Shown here piece after piece: positions 19,617 through 28,913 of a stretch of DNA of 64,000 bases. The position numbers were made by a program, and so were the translations under genes. The stretch's first letter is position 1; each line of letters opens with the position of its first letter. The notes beneath the pieces were generated by a model, which saw only the letters and a list, made by a program, of their open reading frames with translations, made no database searches and had not been told where the DNA came from. Source of the DNA: Modicisalibacter radicis (GTDB taxonomy: Bacteria > Pseudomonadota > Gammaproteobacteria > Pseudomonadales > Halomonadaceae); NCBI RefSeq assembly GCF_900961225.1, contig NZ_CAAHFN010000049.1, positions 56,874 to 120,873 of the forward strand, given 5' to 3'.

Positions 19617-20087
19617 CTAGACTTCCACAGCTCCGGCGAAGCCCAGCTGGCGCCAGGCCTCGTAGACCAGGATCGCCGCGGCGTTGGACAGGTTGAGGCT
19701 GCGGCTGTCGGGCAGCATCGGCAGGCGCAGGCGCTGTTCCGCCGGCAGGGCGTCGAGCATCGCCTGCGGCAGGCCGCGGGTCTCGGGCCCGAACACCAGC
19801 GCATCGCCGGGCTTGTAGGCCGGCTCATGGTAGCCGGTACGCCCGCGGGTGGAAATCGCGAAGACCCGCTCGGGGGCGATGTCGCGCAGGAACGCCGGCC
19901 AGTCGGCGTGCACCGTCACCCGCGCCCATTCGTGGTAATCCAGCCCGGCACGCCGCAGGCGCTTGTCGTCGAGGGTGAAGCCCAGCGGCTCGATCAGGTG
20001 CAGGCGGAACCCGGTGTTGGCGCACAGCCGGATCAGGTTGCCGGTATTGGGCGGAATCTCGGGTTCGAAGAGCACGATATCGAGCAT
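19617..20087 (-). CDS. trmL: tRNA (cytidine(34)-2'-O)-methyltransferase TrmL
   Basis: The 156-residue SPOUT methyltransferase matches TrmL, which 2'-O-methylates the wobble base of tRNA-Leu isoacceptors using S-adenosylmethionine. Characteristic parts are the N-terminal [34 protein letters not shown] in the knot and [19 protein letters not shown] at the end. Length is normal. The ATG at 20087 directly precedes LDIVLFEPE. It is convergent with the GNAT gene. Confidence 0.95.
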   Translation of the reverse strand: MLDIVLFEPEIPPNTGNLIRLCANTGFRLHLIEPLGFTLDDKRLRRAGLDYHEWARVTVHADWPAFLRDIAPERVFAISTRGRTGYHEPAYKPGDALVFGPETRGLPQAMLDALPAEQRLRLPMLPDSRSLNLSNAAAILVYEAWRQLGFAGAVEV

Positions 20088-20174
20088 GAAAGTCCCGGGC
20101 CATTGCGGCGGAGAGAACAAGGTAGCGCGTCGCGGTGCATGATACGCAATCGGCGCCCCGGAGGGCTCTTTATG

Positions 20175-20228
20175 GCGCTCCGAACCCAGCGCTCAGATAC
20201 TCCTTACAGCGCTCCGGACCCAGCGCTC
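20175..20228. repeat. Pair of 20-bp direct repeats
   Basis: GCGCTCCGRACCCAGCGCTC occurs at 20175-20194 and again at 20209-20228 with one mismatch, 34 bp apart start to start, in the space between trmL and the YfaZ-like gene. Each unit contains an AGCGCT palindrome. No function is evident. Confidence 0.5.
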
Positions 20229-20308
20229 GAAGCCATGGATCCGGCTTTTTGACCTTTCTTCCAGCTTAAAGCTTATGGCTTACAGCTCCCGGCGCAGCCG
20301 GGCGCCCA

Positions 20309-20863
20309 TCAGAAACCGATGCTGACGCCGAACGTCGGGCCGCTGTGCAGCGTATGCTCGCCGCGGTCGTCGAACTCCGTGCGGTAGTAACGATAACCGC
20401 CGTAGAGATAGGTCTGCGAGACGATATTGACGCGCGCCTGGGCGCCGTATTCGTAGCTCTTCTCGATATCGCCGTGGCTCAGCCCTTTGGGGGTATAGAA
20501 GCCGTAGCCACCCACCGAGGTCAGCGGAATCGGCGTGTCGACGAACGCCGAGCCGCCCAGCCCCAGGCCGCCGCCGTCGCCATAGGCCGTGTCCTGATAC
20601 TGGTAGCGGCCGCCCACCGCCAGATCGATGCCCGGCAGGTAGGGCGTGAACATCAGCGAGCCGGAATAGAAGTCGGCATCCTCGCCGCTGTCGTCGGAGG
20701 TGAAATAGCCGACCCCGGCGCGCAGGGTGGGGAAGACCGTCTGGCTGGCTTCGATGCCTTGCGAATGCGGGCCGCCGCTGGCGGAAACGCTCAGCGCCAT
20801 GGCCTGCTGACCGGCCAGCAGGAGCCCGGCGGATGAAAGTACCAAACCGAATGACTTGATCAT
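20309..20863 (-). CDS. YfaZ-like outer membrane protein
   Basis: The 184-residue product has a signal peptide (to about residue 23, ending in QQAMA) and then alternating, aromatic-rich segments typical of a small outer-membrane β-barrel, ending in the Phe of FGVSIGF. The pattern (early SGGPHSQG, LRAGVGYFTSDDSG, VGGRYQYQDTAYGDGGGLGLGG, LYGGYRYY near the end) resembles the YfaZ family of predicted outer-membrane proteins of unknown role. It is monocistronic, between trmL and pyrE. The family call is moderate; the barrel nature is clearer. Confidence 0.7.
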   Translation of the reverse strand: MIKSFGLVLSSAGLLLAGQQAMALSVSASGGPHSQGIEASQTVFPTLRAGVGYFTSDDSGEDADFYSGSLMFTPYLPGIDLAVGGRYQYQDTAYGDGGGLGLGGSAFVDTPIPLTSVGGYGFYTPKGLSHGDIEKSYEYGAQARVNIVSQTYLYGGYRYYRTEFDDRGEHTLHSGPTFGVSIGF

Positions 20864-20973
20864 GACTGCATGTCCTTGCACTGAATAGGCTGGTAACGAG
20901 TGGGCTTGTCACTCAACTATGGCAGAAACACCGGCGTTTTCAAACAGCGTTTTCAAACGACGCTTGCAAACCG

Positions 20974-21657
20974 TCAGCGCGCCAGCACCCCGTAGCGGGC
21001 CCGATAGTCGCGGATCGCCTCGGCATGCGGCTGAAGCTCGCTGCCGGCGTATTGCTCGAGGTAGGCGAGCACCTGATCGAGGGTGACGATGCTGACCACC
21101 GGCATGGCGTAACGCGCCTCGACTTCCTGGATGGCGCTGTGGCGGGTCATCTCGCCGTCGGCCTGGCCGCACTCCTGGCGATCGAGGGCGATTACCACCC
21201 CGGCGGCCGTGGCGCCGGCGGCCTCGATCAACCCCATGACCTCGCCGATCGCGGTGCCGGCGGTGATCACGTCGTCGATGATCAGCACCCGCCCGGTGAG
21301 CTCGGCACCGACGATCTGGCCACCCTCGCCATGGGCCTTGGCCTCCTTGCGGTTGAAGGCGAACGGCAGGTCGCGACCGTGATGCTCGGCCAGCGCCACG
21401 GCGGTGGCGGTACCCAGCGGTATGCCCTTGTAGGCGGGGCCGAACAGCACCTCGGCCTCGAGCCCGCTGTCGGCGATCGCCTGGGCGTAGCAGCGGCCGA
21501 GACGCGCCAGGGCGGCGCCGCTTCTGAACAAACCGGCATTGAAGAAATAGGGGCTGACGCGACCCGACTTGAGGGTGAACTCGCCGAACTTGAGCACGCC
21601 CTGCTCGATGGCGAAGGCGATGAAGTCGCGCTGGTAGGCTTGCAGCTGGCCGGCCAC
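20974..21657 (-). CDS. pyrE: Orotate phosphoribosyltransferase
   Basis: The 227-residue protein has the PRPP-binding motif [14 protein letters not shown] and the hallmark loop [15 protein letters not shown] of orotate phosphoribosyltransferase, which converts orotate and PRPP to OMP in pyrimidine synthesis. The N-terminal [20 protein letters not shown] is also typical. The start is a GTG at 21657 with GAGGAA 5 bp upstream. The neighbouring crc-like gene is divergent, as in Pseudomonas. Confidence 0.96.
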   Translation of the reverse strand: MAGQLQAYQRDFIAFAIEQGVLKFGEFTLKSGRVSPYFFNAGLFRSGAALARLGRCYAQAIADSGLEAEVLFGPAYKGIPLGTATAVALAEHHGRDLPFAFNRKEAKAHGEGGQIVGAELTGRVLIIDDVITAGTAIGEVMGLIEAAGATAAGVVIALDRQECGQADGEMTRHSAIQEVEARYAMPVVSIVTLDQVLAYLEQYAGSELQPHAEAIRDYRARYGVLAR

Positions 21658-21855
21658 GGGGCTTCCTCTTGTTTAGGGATTGCTTGACGGTACAGAAATC
21701 GCTTGACTTTCCAGATACCGCTCGACGGGGTGACGCTTCGACGCCAGTGACTACCCTGAACATGAGGGCGCTTTAAACGAATGATTGCCTCGGGTCATTT
21801 ACCCAAACGTCGAAAGCTCAGGTATCATACACGCGCGACGAAAAAGGGACCATGT

Positions 21856-22623
21856 ATGAAAATCGCCAGCATCAACGTCAATGGAATTCGTGCCGCGGTC
21901 GAGCGAGGGTTTCTCGATTGGCTGGCCGATCAGGATGTCGATGTCGTCTGCGTGCAGAACCTGAAGGCCAAGAGTTTCGAGCTCGACGACAGCATCCTCT
22001 ATCCCGAAGGCTACGAGGGCTACTTCCTCGACGCCGAGCAGGACGGCTTCTCCGGGGTCGGCCTGTACTGTCGCAAGATCCCCAAGGCGATCATGTACGG
22101 CCTGGGCTTCGAGCAGTGCGACAACGAGGCCCGCTTCCTGCAGGCCGATTACGACCGCTTCAGCATCGCCAGCTTCCTGATGCCCGACGGCAGCGACTAT
22201 GCCGCCAAGCAGGGGTTCATGAGCCAGTATCAGGAATACCTGTCCAAGATGGCCCGCAAGCGCCGCGAGTACATCATCTGCGGTACCTGGCACATCGCCC
22301 ACAAGACCGTCGACCTGGCCAACTGGGCCGACAACCAGACCACTCCCGGGTTCAAGCCCGAGGAGCGCGCCTGGATGGATCAGATGTTCGGGCCCACCGG
22401 CTTCATCGACACGTTTCGCGAAGTCAACCGCGACGCCGGTGAGTACACCTGGTGGCCCAAGCTCGATCAGGACGTGCCGCGCAGCCGCCAGGAGGGCTGG
22501 CGCATCGACTACCAGATCGTCGGCCCCAACTTCCGCCGTCATGTGGTCGATGCCTGGATCGACCGCGAGGCGACCTTCTCCGAGTTCGCCCCGCTGATCG
22601 TCGAGTACGACCTGACGCTCTGA
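21856..22623 (+). CDS. crc: Crc-like catabolite repression control protein (inactive exonuclease III fold)
   Basis: This 255-residue protein has the exonuclease III/EEP fold but most catalytic residues are replaced. The metal-binding Glu of LQE is Asn (CVQN), the GDWN motif is GTWH, and the terminal SDHAP is SEFAP. Pseudomonas Crc shows the same kind of decay, and several segments match it closely (KRREYIICG, MPGF/TPGF plus ERAWMD, WRIDYQI, APLIVEYD). Crc works with Hfq to repress translation of catabolic mRNAs. Gene order pyrE–crc–rph–yicC as in Pseudomonas supports the call. It may help control the catabolic genes elsewhere in this window (inference). Confidence 0.82.
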   Translation: MKIASINVNGIRAAVERGFLDWLADQDVDVVCVQNLKAKSFELDDSILYPEGYEGYFLDAEQDGFSGVGLYCRKIPKAIMYGLGFEQCDNEARFLQADYDRFSIASFLMPDGSDYAAKQGFMSQYQEYLSKMARKRREYIICGTWHIAHKTVDLANWADNQTTPGFKPEERAWMDQMFGPTGFIDTFREVNRDAGEYTWWPKLDQDVPRSRQEGWRIDYQIVGPNFRRHVVDAWIDREATFSEFAPLIVEYDLTL

Positions 22624-22666
22624 CCGGCGTCTTCGGTCCGCGTCGCCCGTCACCTTCGAGCGCCCA

Positions 22667-22698
22667 CGAAAACGCCGGCTCAGGAGCCGGCGTTTTCG
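22667..22698. terminator. Bidirectional Rho-independent terminator between crc and rph
   Basis: A perfect 14-bp stem (CGAAAACGCCGGCT / AGCCGGCGTTTTCG) with a CAGG loop sits between the convergent genes. The arms carry AAAA before and TTTT after a GC-rich core, so it can act in both directions. Confidence 0.88.
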
Positions 22699-22726
22699 CA
22701 GGGCGGCGATGGAACCCGCGTCAGGC

Positions 22727-23464
22727 TCAGCGACGAATCTGCAGCGCCTCGCGCTGGTGCTCGAACAGGTCGTGGCCGGCCTTCTCGGCCAGGTCGAGCA
22801 TGGCGTTGAGCTCGTCGCGGGAGAACGCCGCCGTCTCGGCGGTGCCCTGCACCTCGATCAGCCCACCCTCCTCGGTCATCACCACGTTCATGTCGGTGCC
22901 CGCGGCGCTGTCTTCCGGATAGTCGAGATCGACCACCGGCGTGCCCTTGTAGACCCCCACCGAGACCGAGCTGACCAGTTGCTTGAACGGGTCGGTCTTG
23001 ATCTGCTTCTCGCGCTGCAGGTAGCGGATGGCATCGACCAGCGCCACGCAGCCGCCGGTGATCGACGCCGTGCGCGTGCCACCGTCGGCCTGGATCACGT
23101 CACAATCGACGGTGATGGTGAATTCGCCGAGCTTCTTGAGATTGACCGCCGCACGCAGCGAGCGGCCGATCAGGCGCTGGATCTCCAGCGTCCGGCCGCC
23201 CTGCTTGCCGCGGGCCGCCTCGCGGCCGCTGCGGCTGTGGGTGGCGCGCGGCAGCATGCCGTACTCGGCGGTGATCCAGCCCTGGCCCTTGCCGCGTAGC
23301 CAGCGCGGCACGCCGGCTTCGACGCTGGCGTTGCACAGCACCTTGGTGTCACCGAAAGCCACCAGCACCGAACCTTCGGCGTGGCGGGTATAGTCGCGGA
23401 TCAGCTGGATCTCGCGGGGCTGATCGGGCTGTCGTCCGCTGGGTCGTATGGCCGCTGGGCGCAT
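22727..23464 (-). CDS. rph: Ribonuclease PH
   Basis: The 245-residue protein is a full-length RNase PH, the phosphorolytic 3' exoribonuclease that trims tRNA precursors. It opens with [15 protein letters not shown] and has [20 protein letters not shown] and [38 protein letters not shown]. The ATG at 23464 has GAGAGG 5 bp upstream; a TTG four codons earlier is unlikely. It is divergent from yicC, a widely conserved pairing. Confidence 0.97.
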   Translation of the reverse strand: MRPAAIRPSGRQPDQPREIQLIRDYTRHAEGSVLVAFGDTKVLCNASVEAGVPRWLRGKGQGWITAEYGMLPRATHSRSGREAARGKQGGRTLEIQRLIGRSLRAAVNLKKLGEFTITVDCDVIQADGGTRTASITGGCVALVDAIRYLQREKQIKTDPFKQLVSSVSVGVYKGTPVVDLDYPEDSAAGTDMNVVMTEEGGLIEVQGTAETAAFSRDELNAMLDLAEKAGHDLFEHQREALQIRR

Positions 23465-23622
23465 GTCACCTCTCAATCGCTTGGCAGGAAAATCATCGGG
23501 GAGCGAAACTCCCGGTGGACGCTCATTCTACACGCTTGCCCGGTGTCGATCCGTTACACTGAGCAATGTTCGGCGTGCCGCCTCGCCGGATGTATTCATC
23601 ATCGCCGTCTCGAGGAGCTCGC

Positions 23623-24486
23623 ATGGCATACAGCATGACCGCCTTCACCCGGCAGACCCTGGATGCCCCCTGGGGCAGCCTGCAACTGGAACTGCGCTCG
23701 GTGAACCAGCGCTACCTGGAGCCGCACTTTCGCCTGCCGGACAGCCTGCGCGAACTCGAGCCCGCCTTCCGCGAGGCCCTGCGTACCCGCCTGGCGCGCG
23801 GCAAGATCGAATGCCAGCTGCGCTTCGACCCCGCCGCCGGCGGCGAGTCGCTGAGCGTCAACCGCAACCGGCTCGGCGAACTGGCCCGCGCGCTGCACGA
23901 GGTCCGTGCCGAACTGCCCGATGCGCCGATGCCCGATGCCCTGGCACTGCTCGACCACCCCGGCGTGGTCGACGTCCAGGGCACCGATCTCGAGATCGTC
24001 AAGCGCGAGGCGCTGGCACTGTTCGACACCGCGCTCGACGACCTGATCGCCGGGCGCGCCCGGGAGGGCGAACGCCTCGCCGAGCTGATTCGCAGCCGGC
24101 TCGACGGCGTACGCACGCAGGTCGCCACGGTGCGCGAACTGCTCCCCGCCATCCTCGAGCGTCAGCGCAGCCAACTGGCCGAACGCCTCGCAGCGCTCAA
24201 GGCCGAACTCGAGCCTCAGCGCGTCGAGGCCGAAGTCGCCCTGCTCGCCCAGAAGGCCGATGTCGACGAGGAACTCGACCGCCTGGACATCCACATCGCC
24301 GAGATCGAGCGTCAGCTCAAGCAGAAGGGCCCGATCGGCCGACGCCTGGATTTTTTGATGCAAGAACTCAACCGCGAGGCCAACACCCTCTCCTCCAAGG
24401 CGGTGGTCGCCGACACCACCCGCTGCGCGGTGGAACTGAAGGTGCTGATCGAGCAGATGCGCGAGCAGATTCAGAATTTGGAGTGA
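23623..24486 (+). CDS. yicC: YicC family endoribonuclease
   Basis: This 287-residue protein is YicC (YicC-N plus DUF1732 domains), a hexameric endoribonuclease family. It begins MAYSMTAFTRQ and ends with the conserved GRRLDFLMQELNREANTL and KVLIEQMREQIQNLE. The middle holds a long helical stretch. The ATG at 23623 follows GAGGAG. In Pseudomonas and relatives gmk usually follows; here an accessory set starts 5 bp after the stop, so the usual synteny is broken. Confidence 0.95.
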   Translation: MAYSMTAFTRQTLDAPWGSLQLELRSVNQRYLEPHFRLPDSLRELEPAFREALRTRLARGKIECQLRFDPAAGGESLSVNRNRLGELARALHEVRAELPDAPMPDALALLDHPGVVDVQGTDLEIVKREALALFDTALDDLIAGRAREGERLAELIRSRLDGVRTQVATVRELLPAILERQRSQLAERLAALKAELEPQRVEAEVALLAQKADVDEELDRLDIHIAEIERQLKQKGPIGRRLDFLMQELNREANTLSSKAVVADTTRCAVELKVLIEQMREQIQNLE

Positions 24487-24491
24487 GTGGC

Positions 24492-25355
24492 ATGCGTCGA
24501 GCGGCGCCTTGGAGCGTTACCGAAGTCGAAACCATCGTTGCTACATACCGGCAAATGCTGGTAGCCGAACTGAGTGGGCAGCGCTACAACAAGAGCCAGC
24601 TCAATCAGGCGCTGATGGAGCGCCTTCAAGATCGTTCAAGGTCTTCCATCGAGTACAAACATCGCAATATCAGCGCCGTACTACGCGATGCCGACTGCCC
24701 TTACGTGGATGGCTACAAGCCCTTGAGCAACTACCAAGGAGTGCTGGTCGAGGCCGTCGAACACGTACTATTAGGTAGTGAACTCTTCGATCGCGCGGCT
24801 CGCTTTGCGGCCGAACGCCCGGCGGTCGATTCGGCTGCGCCTGCCGACGATGCCATTATCGTCATGCCACCCGAGCCGTCACGACCGCGACAAGAGATCA
24901 ATGAGCAGCCCGCTGTCTATGAACGGAAGCCCCTCAAGCGGGATTATCTGGCGCGCGAGGCACAAAACCGCGAGCTCGGTCTGGCCGGCGAGCATTTCGT
25001 GGTCAGCTACGAACAACACCGCTTGAAGCAGGCCGGCCATGACAAACTGGCCGAAAAGGTCGAACACGTCGCTGAGACACAAGGCGACGGAGCAGGTTTT
25101 GACGTACTTTCTTTCGAGTCGGATGGTCAGGAGCGATGGATCGAAGTCAAAACGACGGCATTCGCCATCGAAAGCGCCTTCTTCATCTCACCCAATGAAC
25201 TGGCTTGCTCTCGCTCTTACGCCGACCGCTATCACCTTTTCCGCCTATTCGACTTCCGGCAGCGGCCGCGAATGTTCTGCCTCCAAGGCGATCTGCATGA
25301 TCATTTATGGCTCGAGCCCAACAGCTATCGGGCGGGCGTGCGCGAGGCCTACTGA
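24492..25355 (+). CDS. DUF3883 domain protein with PD-(D/E)XK-type nuclease pattern
   Basis: The 287-residue protein has an N-terminal helical region (1-95) with RYNKSQLNQALMERL and SSIEYKHRNISAVL, a low-complexity Pro/Ala linker (105-145) and a C-terminal DUF3883 domain. That domain shows the order GLAGEHFV (Glu167), GFDVLSF (Asp204) and WIEVKTT (Glu218, Lys220), the pattern of a PD-(D/E)XK nuclease core. Such domains occur in restriction and defence proteins. It starts 5 bp after yicC and is followed by PAAR and Fic genes. It may be a defence nuclease or a DNA-damaging effector; the sequence does not decide. Confidence 0.72.
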   Translation: MRRAAPWSVTEVETIVATYRQMLVAELSGQRYNKSQLNQALMERLQDRSRSSIEYKHRNISAVLRDADCPYVDGYKPLSNYQGVLVEAVEHVLLGSELFDRAARFAAERPAVDSAAPADDAIIVMPPEPSRPRQEINEQPAVYERKPLKRDYLAREAQNRELGLAGEHFVVSYEQHRLKQAGHDKLAEKVEHVAETQGDGAGFDVLSFESDGQERWIEVKTTAFAIESAFFISPNELACSRSYADRYHLFRLFDFRQRPRMFCLQGDLHDHLWLEPNSYRAGVREAY

Positions 25356-25562
25356 ACAGATGTCGTCATTTCCGTTAGCTGGACGCTGTCTATCCAGCCC
25401 GAGTGGCGCAAAGATGGTTACCGGTAGTTTCAAGATTGGCGCGATTCGCTGAAATCTCTGTAAGAGATTCGATATCAAGCCACGAAGCGCCAGCATACGC
25501 TTTGTGATTACCACCAATCCTGCAATAGACTCCAGAACAGCAAATTTAGTGAGGGATACCTA

Positions 25563-25844
25563 ATGTTCAAGCCCGGCGATGGCATGATTCGATTGGGAGA
25601 CGCCACTAGTCACGGCGGTAAGGTCATCACCGGCCAGAGCACCTACATCGTTCATGGCAAACCGGTCGCCGTCATCGGTGACAAGGTTACGTGCCCGAAA
25701 GATGGCCATAACGGTGTTTGCACGATCGTCGAAGGCCACCCCACCCTCAAGATCAACGGTAAGTCGGTGGCCTTTCATGGCTGCCATACGTCGAAAAACC
25801 TCAACGGGAGACGTGGCTACTCCCGATTCAAGAGCTCGATATAG
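25563..25844 (+). CDS. PAAR domain protein (type VI secretion spike tip)
   Basis: The 93-residue protein is a single PAAR domain: MIRLGDATSHGGKVITG at the start and GKPVAVIGDKVTCPKDGHNG, with the zinc-binding residues expected from His18, Cys46 and the His/Cys near HGCHT. PAAR proteins cap the VgrG spike of type VI secretion systems and often carry or bind effectors. No other T6SS gene is in the window. It is convergent with the Fic gene, and their 3' ends overlap by 28 bp. The region before it (25356-25562) holds no other visible feature. Confidence 0.85.
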   Translation: MFKPGDGMIRLGDATSHGGKVITGQSTYIVHGKPVAVIGDKVTCPKDGHNGVCTIVEGHPTLKINGKSVAFHGCHTSKNLNGRRGYSRFKSSI

Positions 25845-26971
25845 GCGCGATAGGCAAATACGCGATTCCTCTTGTTACCGGTCAACTCCTGCACCAACCC
25901 CAATTGCGTTTCGAGGCCTTCCAGCACCTTGCCGACGGTGGCCTGGGTCAGCCCGGTTTCTCGGTGCAGCGTGGCAATATTCACCACCGGATGGCTAAAC
26001 AGCGCCTCCAGTACTTGGGTCGCCGAGCCGGCAAGGCGGCCAAGCTCGGCCAGGCGCGCCCTGTCCCGGGCCAATAGCGTACTCAGCGCCTGCGCCGTGG
26101 CGACGGCGTGATTGGCAGTATCGGCGATGGCATCGACGAAAAAGAGCAACCAGCTTTCCCAATCGCCGGTCAGGCGCACGTTTTGGAGGTGCTCGTAGTA
26201 AACCTGCCGGTGGCGCTTGAAGAACACCGAGAGATAGAGCAGCGGCTCCCGCAGAATGCCCGCCTGCACCAGAATCAGCGGAATCAACAAGCGCCCGAGC
26301 CGGCCATTGCCATCCATGAACGGGTGGATGGTTTCGAACTGCACGTGTGCCAGAGCGGCCTTGATCACCGGCTCAGTCGCTGTCGGCTCGTCGTTGAGAA
26401 AGCACTCGAAGGCACGCCAGCAGTCGGCGAACTGGTTGGCCGGGGGCGGCACGAAAGCGGCTTCGTCGGCACGGTGCCCGCCGATCCAGACCTGGTTCTG
26501 GCGAAATTCACCTGGGCGGCGGTACGTGCCGCGCCCGTTGGTCATCAAGGCGTCATGCAGCTCACGCACGAGGCGAATCGTGATCGGCTGCCCTTCGCGA
26601 ATGCGCTGTACGCCCAGGTTGAGCGCCCGCACATAGCAGGAGACTTCCTGTACGTCGTCCATGGGCACGCCGGGAATGCCGTCCATCTCGTAGATCATGA
26701 GATCGCTGAGTGACGACTGCGTGCCCTCGATCTGCGAGGACATCACCGCTTCTTTTCGCACATAGCTGTAGAGAAACAGCTGCGCATCGGGGAGCAGAAC
26801 CGAGATGCCATCCAGTCGCCCCAGGGCGACATGTGCCTGTGACAGACGCGCCTGGAGCTTGTCGTCGAGCGACAAAGGCGGCTCGGGCGGTAGTGCCGCA
26901 GGCACAAAGGCCTGACAATTCACGCCGCCGGCGATGCTGGGAACATGATGACCGGTCAGCCCACGGTGCAT
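25817..26971 (-). CDS. Fic/DOC family protein with N-terminal inhibitory helix and C-terminal winged helix
   Basis: This 384-residue protein has a Fic-N region with the auto-inhibitory motif SSQIEG (residues 78-83, Glu82) and the catalytic loop HPFMDGNGRLGR (216-227), a full match to HxFx(D/E)GNGRxxR. The C-terminal region (about 325-384) reads like a winged helix (NIATLHRETGLTQATVGKVLEGLE), a common bacterial layout. Fic enzymes AMPylate protein hydroxyls; in this class the helix blocks ATP placement until released. It lies tail to tail with the PAAR gene. A role as toxin, effector or housekeeping AMPylator is open. Confidence 0.9.
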   Translation of the reverse strand: MHRGLTGHHVPSIAGGVNCQAFVPAALPPEPPLSLDDKLQARLSQAHVALGRLDGISVLLPDAQLFLYSYVRKEAVMSSQIEGTQSSLSDLMIYEMDGIPGVPMDDVQEVSCYVRALNLGVQRIREGQPITIRLVRELHDALMTNGRGTYRRPGEFRQNQVWIGGHRADEAAFVPPPANQFADCWRAFECFLNDEPTATEPVIKAALAHVQFETIHPFMDGNGRLGRLLIPLILVQAGILREPLLYLSVFFKRHRQVYYEHLQNVRLTGDWESWLLFFVDAIADTANHAVATAQALSTLLARDRARLAELGRLAGSATQVLEALFSHPVVNIATLHRETGLTQATVGKVLEGLETQLGLVQELTGNKRNRVFAYRAYIELLNRE

Positions 26972-27097
26972 GGGTGTCTCTCACGAAGTTAAAATAAGCC
27001 GCCACACTATTTCATTTTTGATCATAAATTAAAATAGCGAGCCCATTATTTTAACTTTGCTCCTCTTCGACGACCCAACTTCACGCTGACACCCACC

Positions 27098-28117
27098 TCA
27101 GCGAATACCCGGTAGGGTCATGCCCGAGGTGCCGGGAACGCTGATCAGCAACCCTATCCCCAGCGCCAGAATCAGCACGCCGCCGCACAGGGCGATGCCG
27201 TGGCCGGCCAGGCGCTGCCAATGGGGCGTGGTGCGCGCCAGCAGGCGCGACGCGCGCTGCCGGGCGAAGACGGTGAAGAGGGCCAGGCAGGAGGTGGTCA
27301 CCGCGGTGCCCACCGACATGGCCAGCACCGCCAGGACACCGGCCCACCAGTAACCCAGCAGGCTGGCGACGCCCAGCACCATGACGGCGCCGCTGCAGGG
27401 CCGCAGGCCGATAGCCAGCAGGGCGCCCAGGCTCTCCCGCATCGTGCCCGCGGCGTCGGGGCCGACGTGGTGGTGGCCGCCGCAGTGATCGCATGCCGCC
27501 GCGTCGGGCCGCTGCGAATGGCTCGGCACGGCCTCGAAGGCCAGGCCCTTGAACGCCACGGAGGCAGCACTGGCGTCAGCGGTCGGGGTTTCCCGCGACA
27601 ACGGGCCCAGCGCCTGCCTGAGCCGGGCCAGGGCACGCAGGGTCAGCCAGACGCCGAGCCCGGTCAGGACGATGAAGCTGAGCCGCTCGAGCTGACCGGT
27701 CTGCGCCATGGCATCGCGGGTCAGCAGCCCCATGCCCCAGACCAGCGCACCCACCAGCGCAATCGCCACCAGTCCCTGGAGCAGCGCCGCGGCCACGGTC
27801 AGTGACAGCCCGCGCCGCAGGGCGGTGGGGTGCGACAGCAGGTAGGCGGTGATCACCGCCTTGCCGTGCCCCGGCCCCAGGGCATGAAAGATGCCATAGC
27901 CCAGGCTCAACGCCATCAGGCTGAGACTGGTATCGAGCGATGGATGCCGCGACAGGGCCATCGTCGACAGGGTCAGGCCGCGCTGCAGCGAGCGCTGCCA
28001 GTCGTGGGCCTCGGCCATGACGATCTGCGCCAGGGCCTGCCCCCAGTCGGTCATGGCGAGTACGGCAAGGGCCAGCAGCGGCAACAGCGCGATCAGCAAG
28101 CTTAGCGTGCGGGACAT
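27098..28117 (-). CDS. Nickel/cobalt exporter, NicO/RcnA family
   Basis: The 339-residue protein has about seven membrane helices and the NicO-family motifs HALGPGHGKAVI in helix 2 and GLRPCSGA later. Between the two halves lies a loop with CDHCGGHHHVG that can bind metal ions. NicO/RcnA proteins move Ni2+ or Co2+ across the inner membrane. It overlaps the DUF1007 gene by 16 bp, forming a two-gene operon. Pairing with a periplasmic DUF1007 protein is common for this family. Confidence 0.85.
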   Translation of the reverse strand: MSRTLSLLIALLPLLALAVLAMTDWGQALAQIVMAEAHDWQRSLQRGLTLSTMALSRHPSLDTSLSLMALSLGYGIFHALGPGHGKAVITAYLLSHPTALRRGLSLTVAAALLQGLVAIALVGALVWGMGLLTRDAMAQTGQLERLSFIVLTGLGVWLTLRALARLRQALGPLSRETPTADASAASVAFKGLAFEAVPSHSQRPDAAACDHCGGHHHVGPDAAGTMRESLGALLAIGLRPCSGAVMVLGVASLLGYWWAGVLAVLAMSVGTAVTTSCLALFTVFARQRASRLLARTTPHWQRLAGHGIALCGGVLILALGIGLLISVPGTSGMTLPGIR

Positions 28118-28770
28118 GTCGCCTCTCCGGTTTCGGCGAAGAATCGACCGAGACCGCCCGGGGCGTCGGCATCGGTGTCCAGCGCCGCCGCTTCGGCCAC
28201 CTTCTGCGGGTCGGGGTCGGCGGCGATGACCCGGCTCGTGCAGCCGTCGGGCGCATTGCGCAGGACGATCGGCTCGGCGACGTCCTCGTCGTAGAGAAAC
28301 TCGATATAGTAGGTGTCGTCGTAGACCTTCCAGGCCACGGGGGACTCGTCGAGCGCCAGCGGCTCGGCAAGGGGCACGACGAAGGTGAATTCCAGCCGTT
28401 GCTCGTCGAGCCGCGTGGTGTAGTCGCGCAACTCCCCCAGGGCGACATCTTCGCCGTCATGCATGACGTGGGTCAGGTAGTTCGAGCGACTCAGATTCCG
28501 GGCGATCTCCTGGCCGAGCATGTCCAGCCGTTCGTCCATGCTCTCCTCGCCTTCGGCGCGGGCCAGTTCCTCGGTCAGGGTCAGGCTGTAGAACGGGTCC
28601 ATCTTCCAGGCCTGTTCCAGGGCGACGACGCGCTCCCGATCGTCGAAATGCAGCGTGACCCGATAATCCACCCAGCCATGCGGGTGGGCGGCGGCCGGTG
28701 GCGACACCAATAGAGTCAGCAGCATGAGAGCGAGCCCGCCACGGGTATACCGGAAATTCAAACGCCCCAT
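28102..28770 (-). CDS. DUF1007 family periplasmic protein
   Basis: This 222-residue protein has a signal peptide (MGRLNFRY... to PPAAA) and a mature start AHPHGWVDYR, the DUF1007 hallmark with two His near the new N-terminus that could bind a metal. The rest is rich in acidic residues, with a KMDPFYS segment. Family members are periplasmic and often encoded next to NicO exporters, as here, where the genes overlap by 16 bp. A role as metal-binding partner is inferred. Confidence 0.85.
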   Translation of the reverse strand: MGRLNFRYTRGGLALMLLTLLVSPPAAAHPHGWVDYRVTLHFDDRERVVALEQAWKMDPFYSLTLTEELARAEGEESMDERLDMLGQEIARNLSRSNYLTHVMHDGEDVALGELRDYTTRLDEQRLEFTFVVPLAEPLALDESPVAWKVYDDTYYIEFLYDEDVAEPIVLRNAPDGCTSRVIAADPDPQKVAEAAALDTDADAPGGLGRFFAETGEATCPAR

Positions 28771-28913
28771 ATGCGCCTCAAGATTATTTCTGGACCCGTT
28801 ATCGACCACTCACCACCAACGGGGTTGCCGATTTGTGCTAACGCTGGCGTCCACCGGCACGCACCATGGAGGACGCTCGCTATTCACTCCTAACAACAAG
28901 CCGGAATTCGGAA

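Noticed and set aside
21856..22623. Calling the protein an active exonuclease III
   Set aside because: Key catalytic residues are replaced and gene order matches crc of Pseudomonas.
23448..24491. Extension of the DUF3883 frame upstream through yicC
   Set aside because: The upstream part is a Pro/Arg/Ala-rich shadow of yicC in another frame. The real gene starts at 24492 after the yicC stop.
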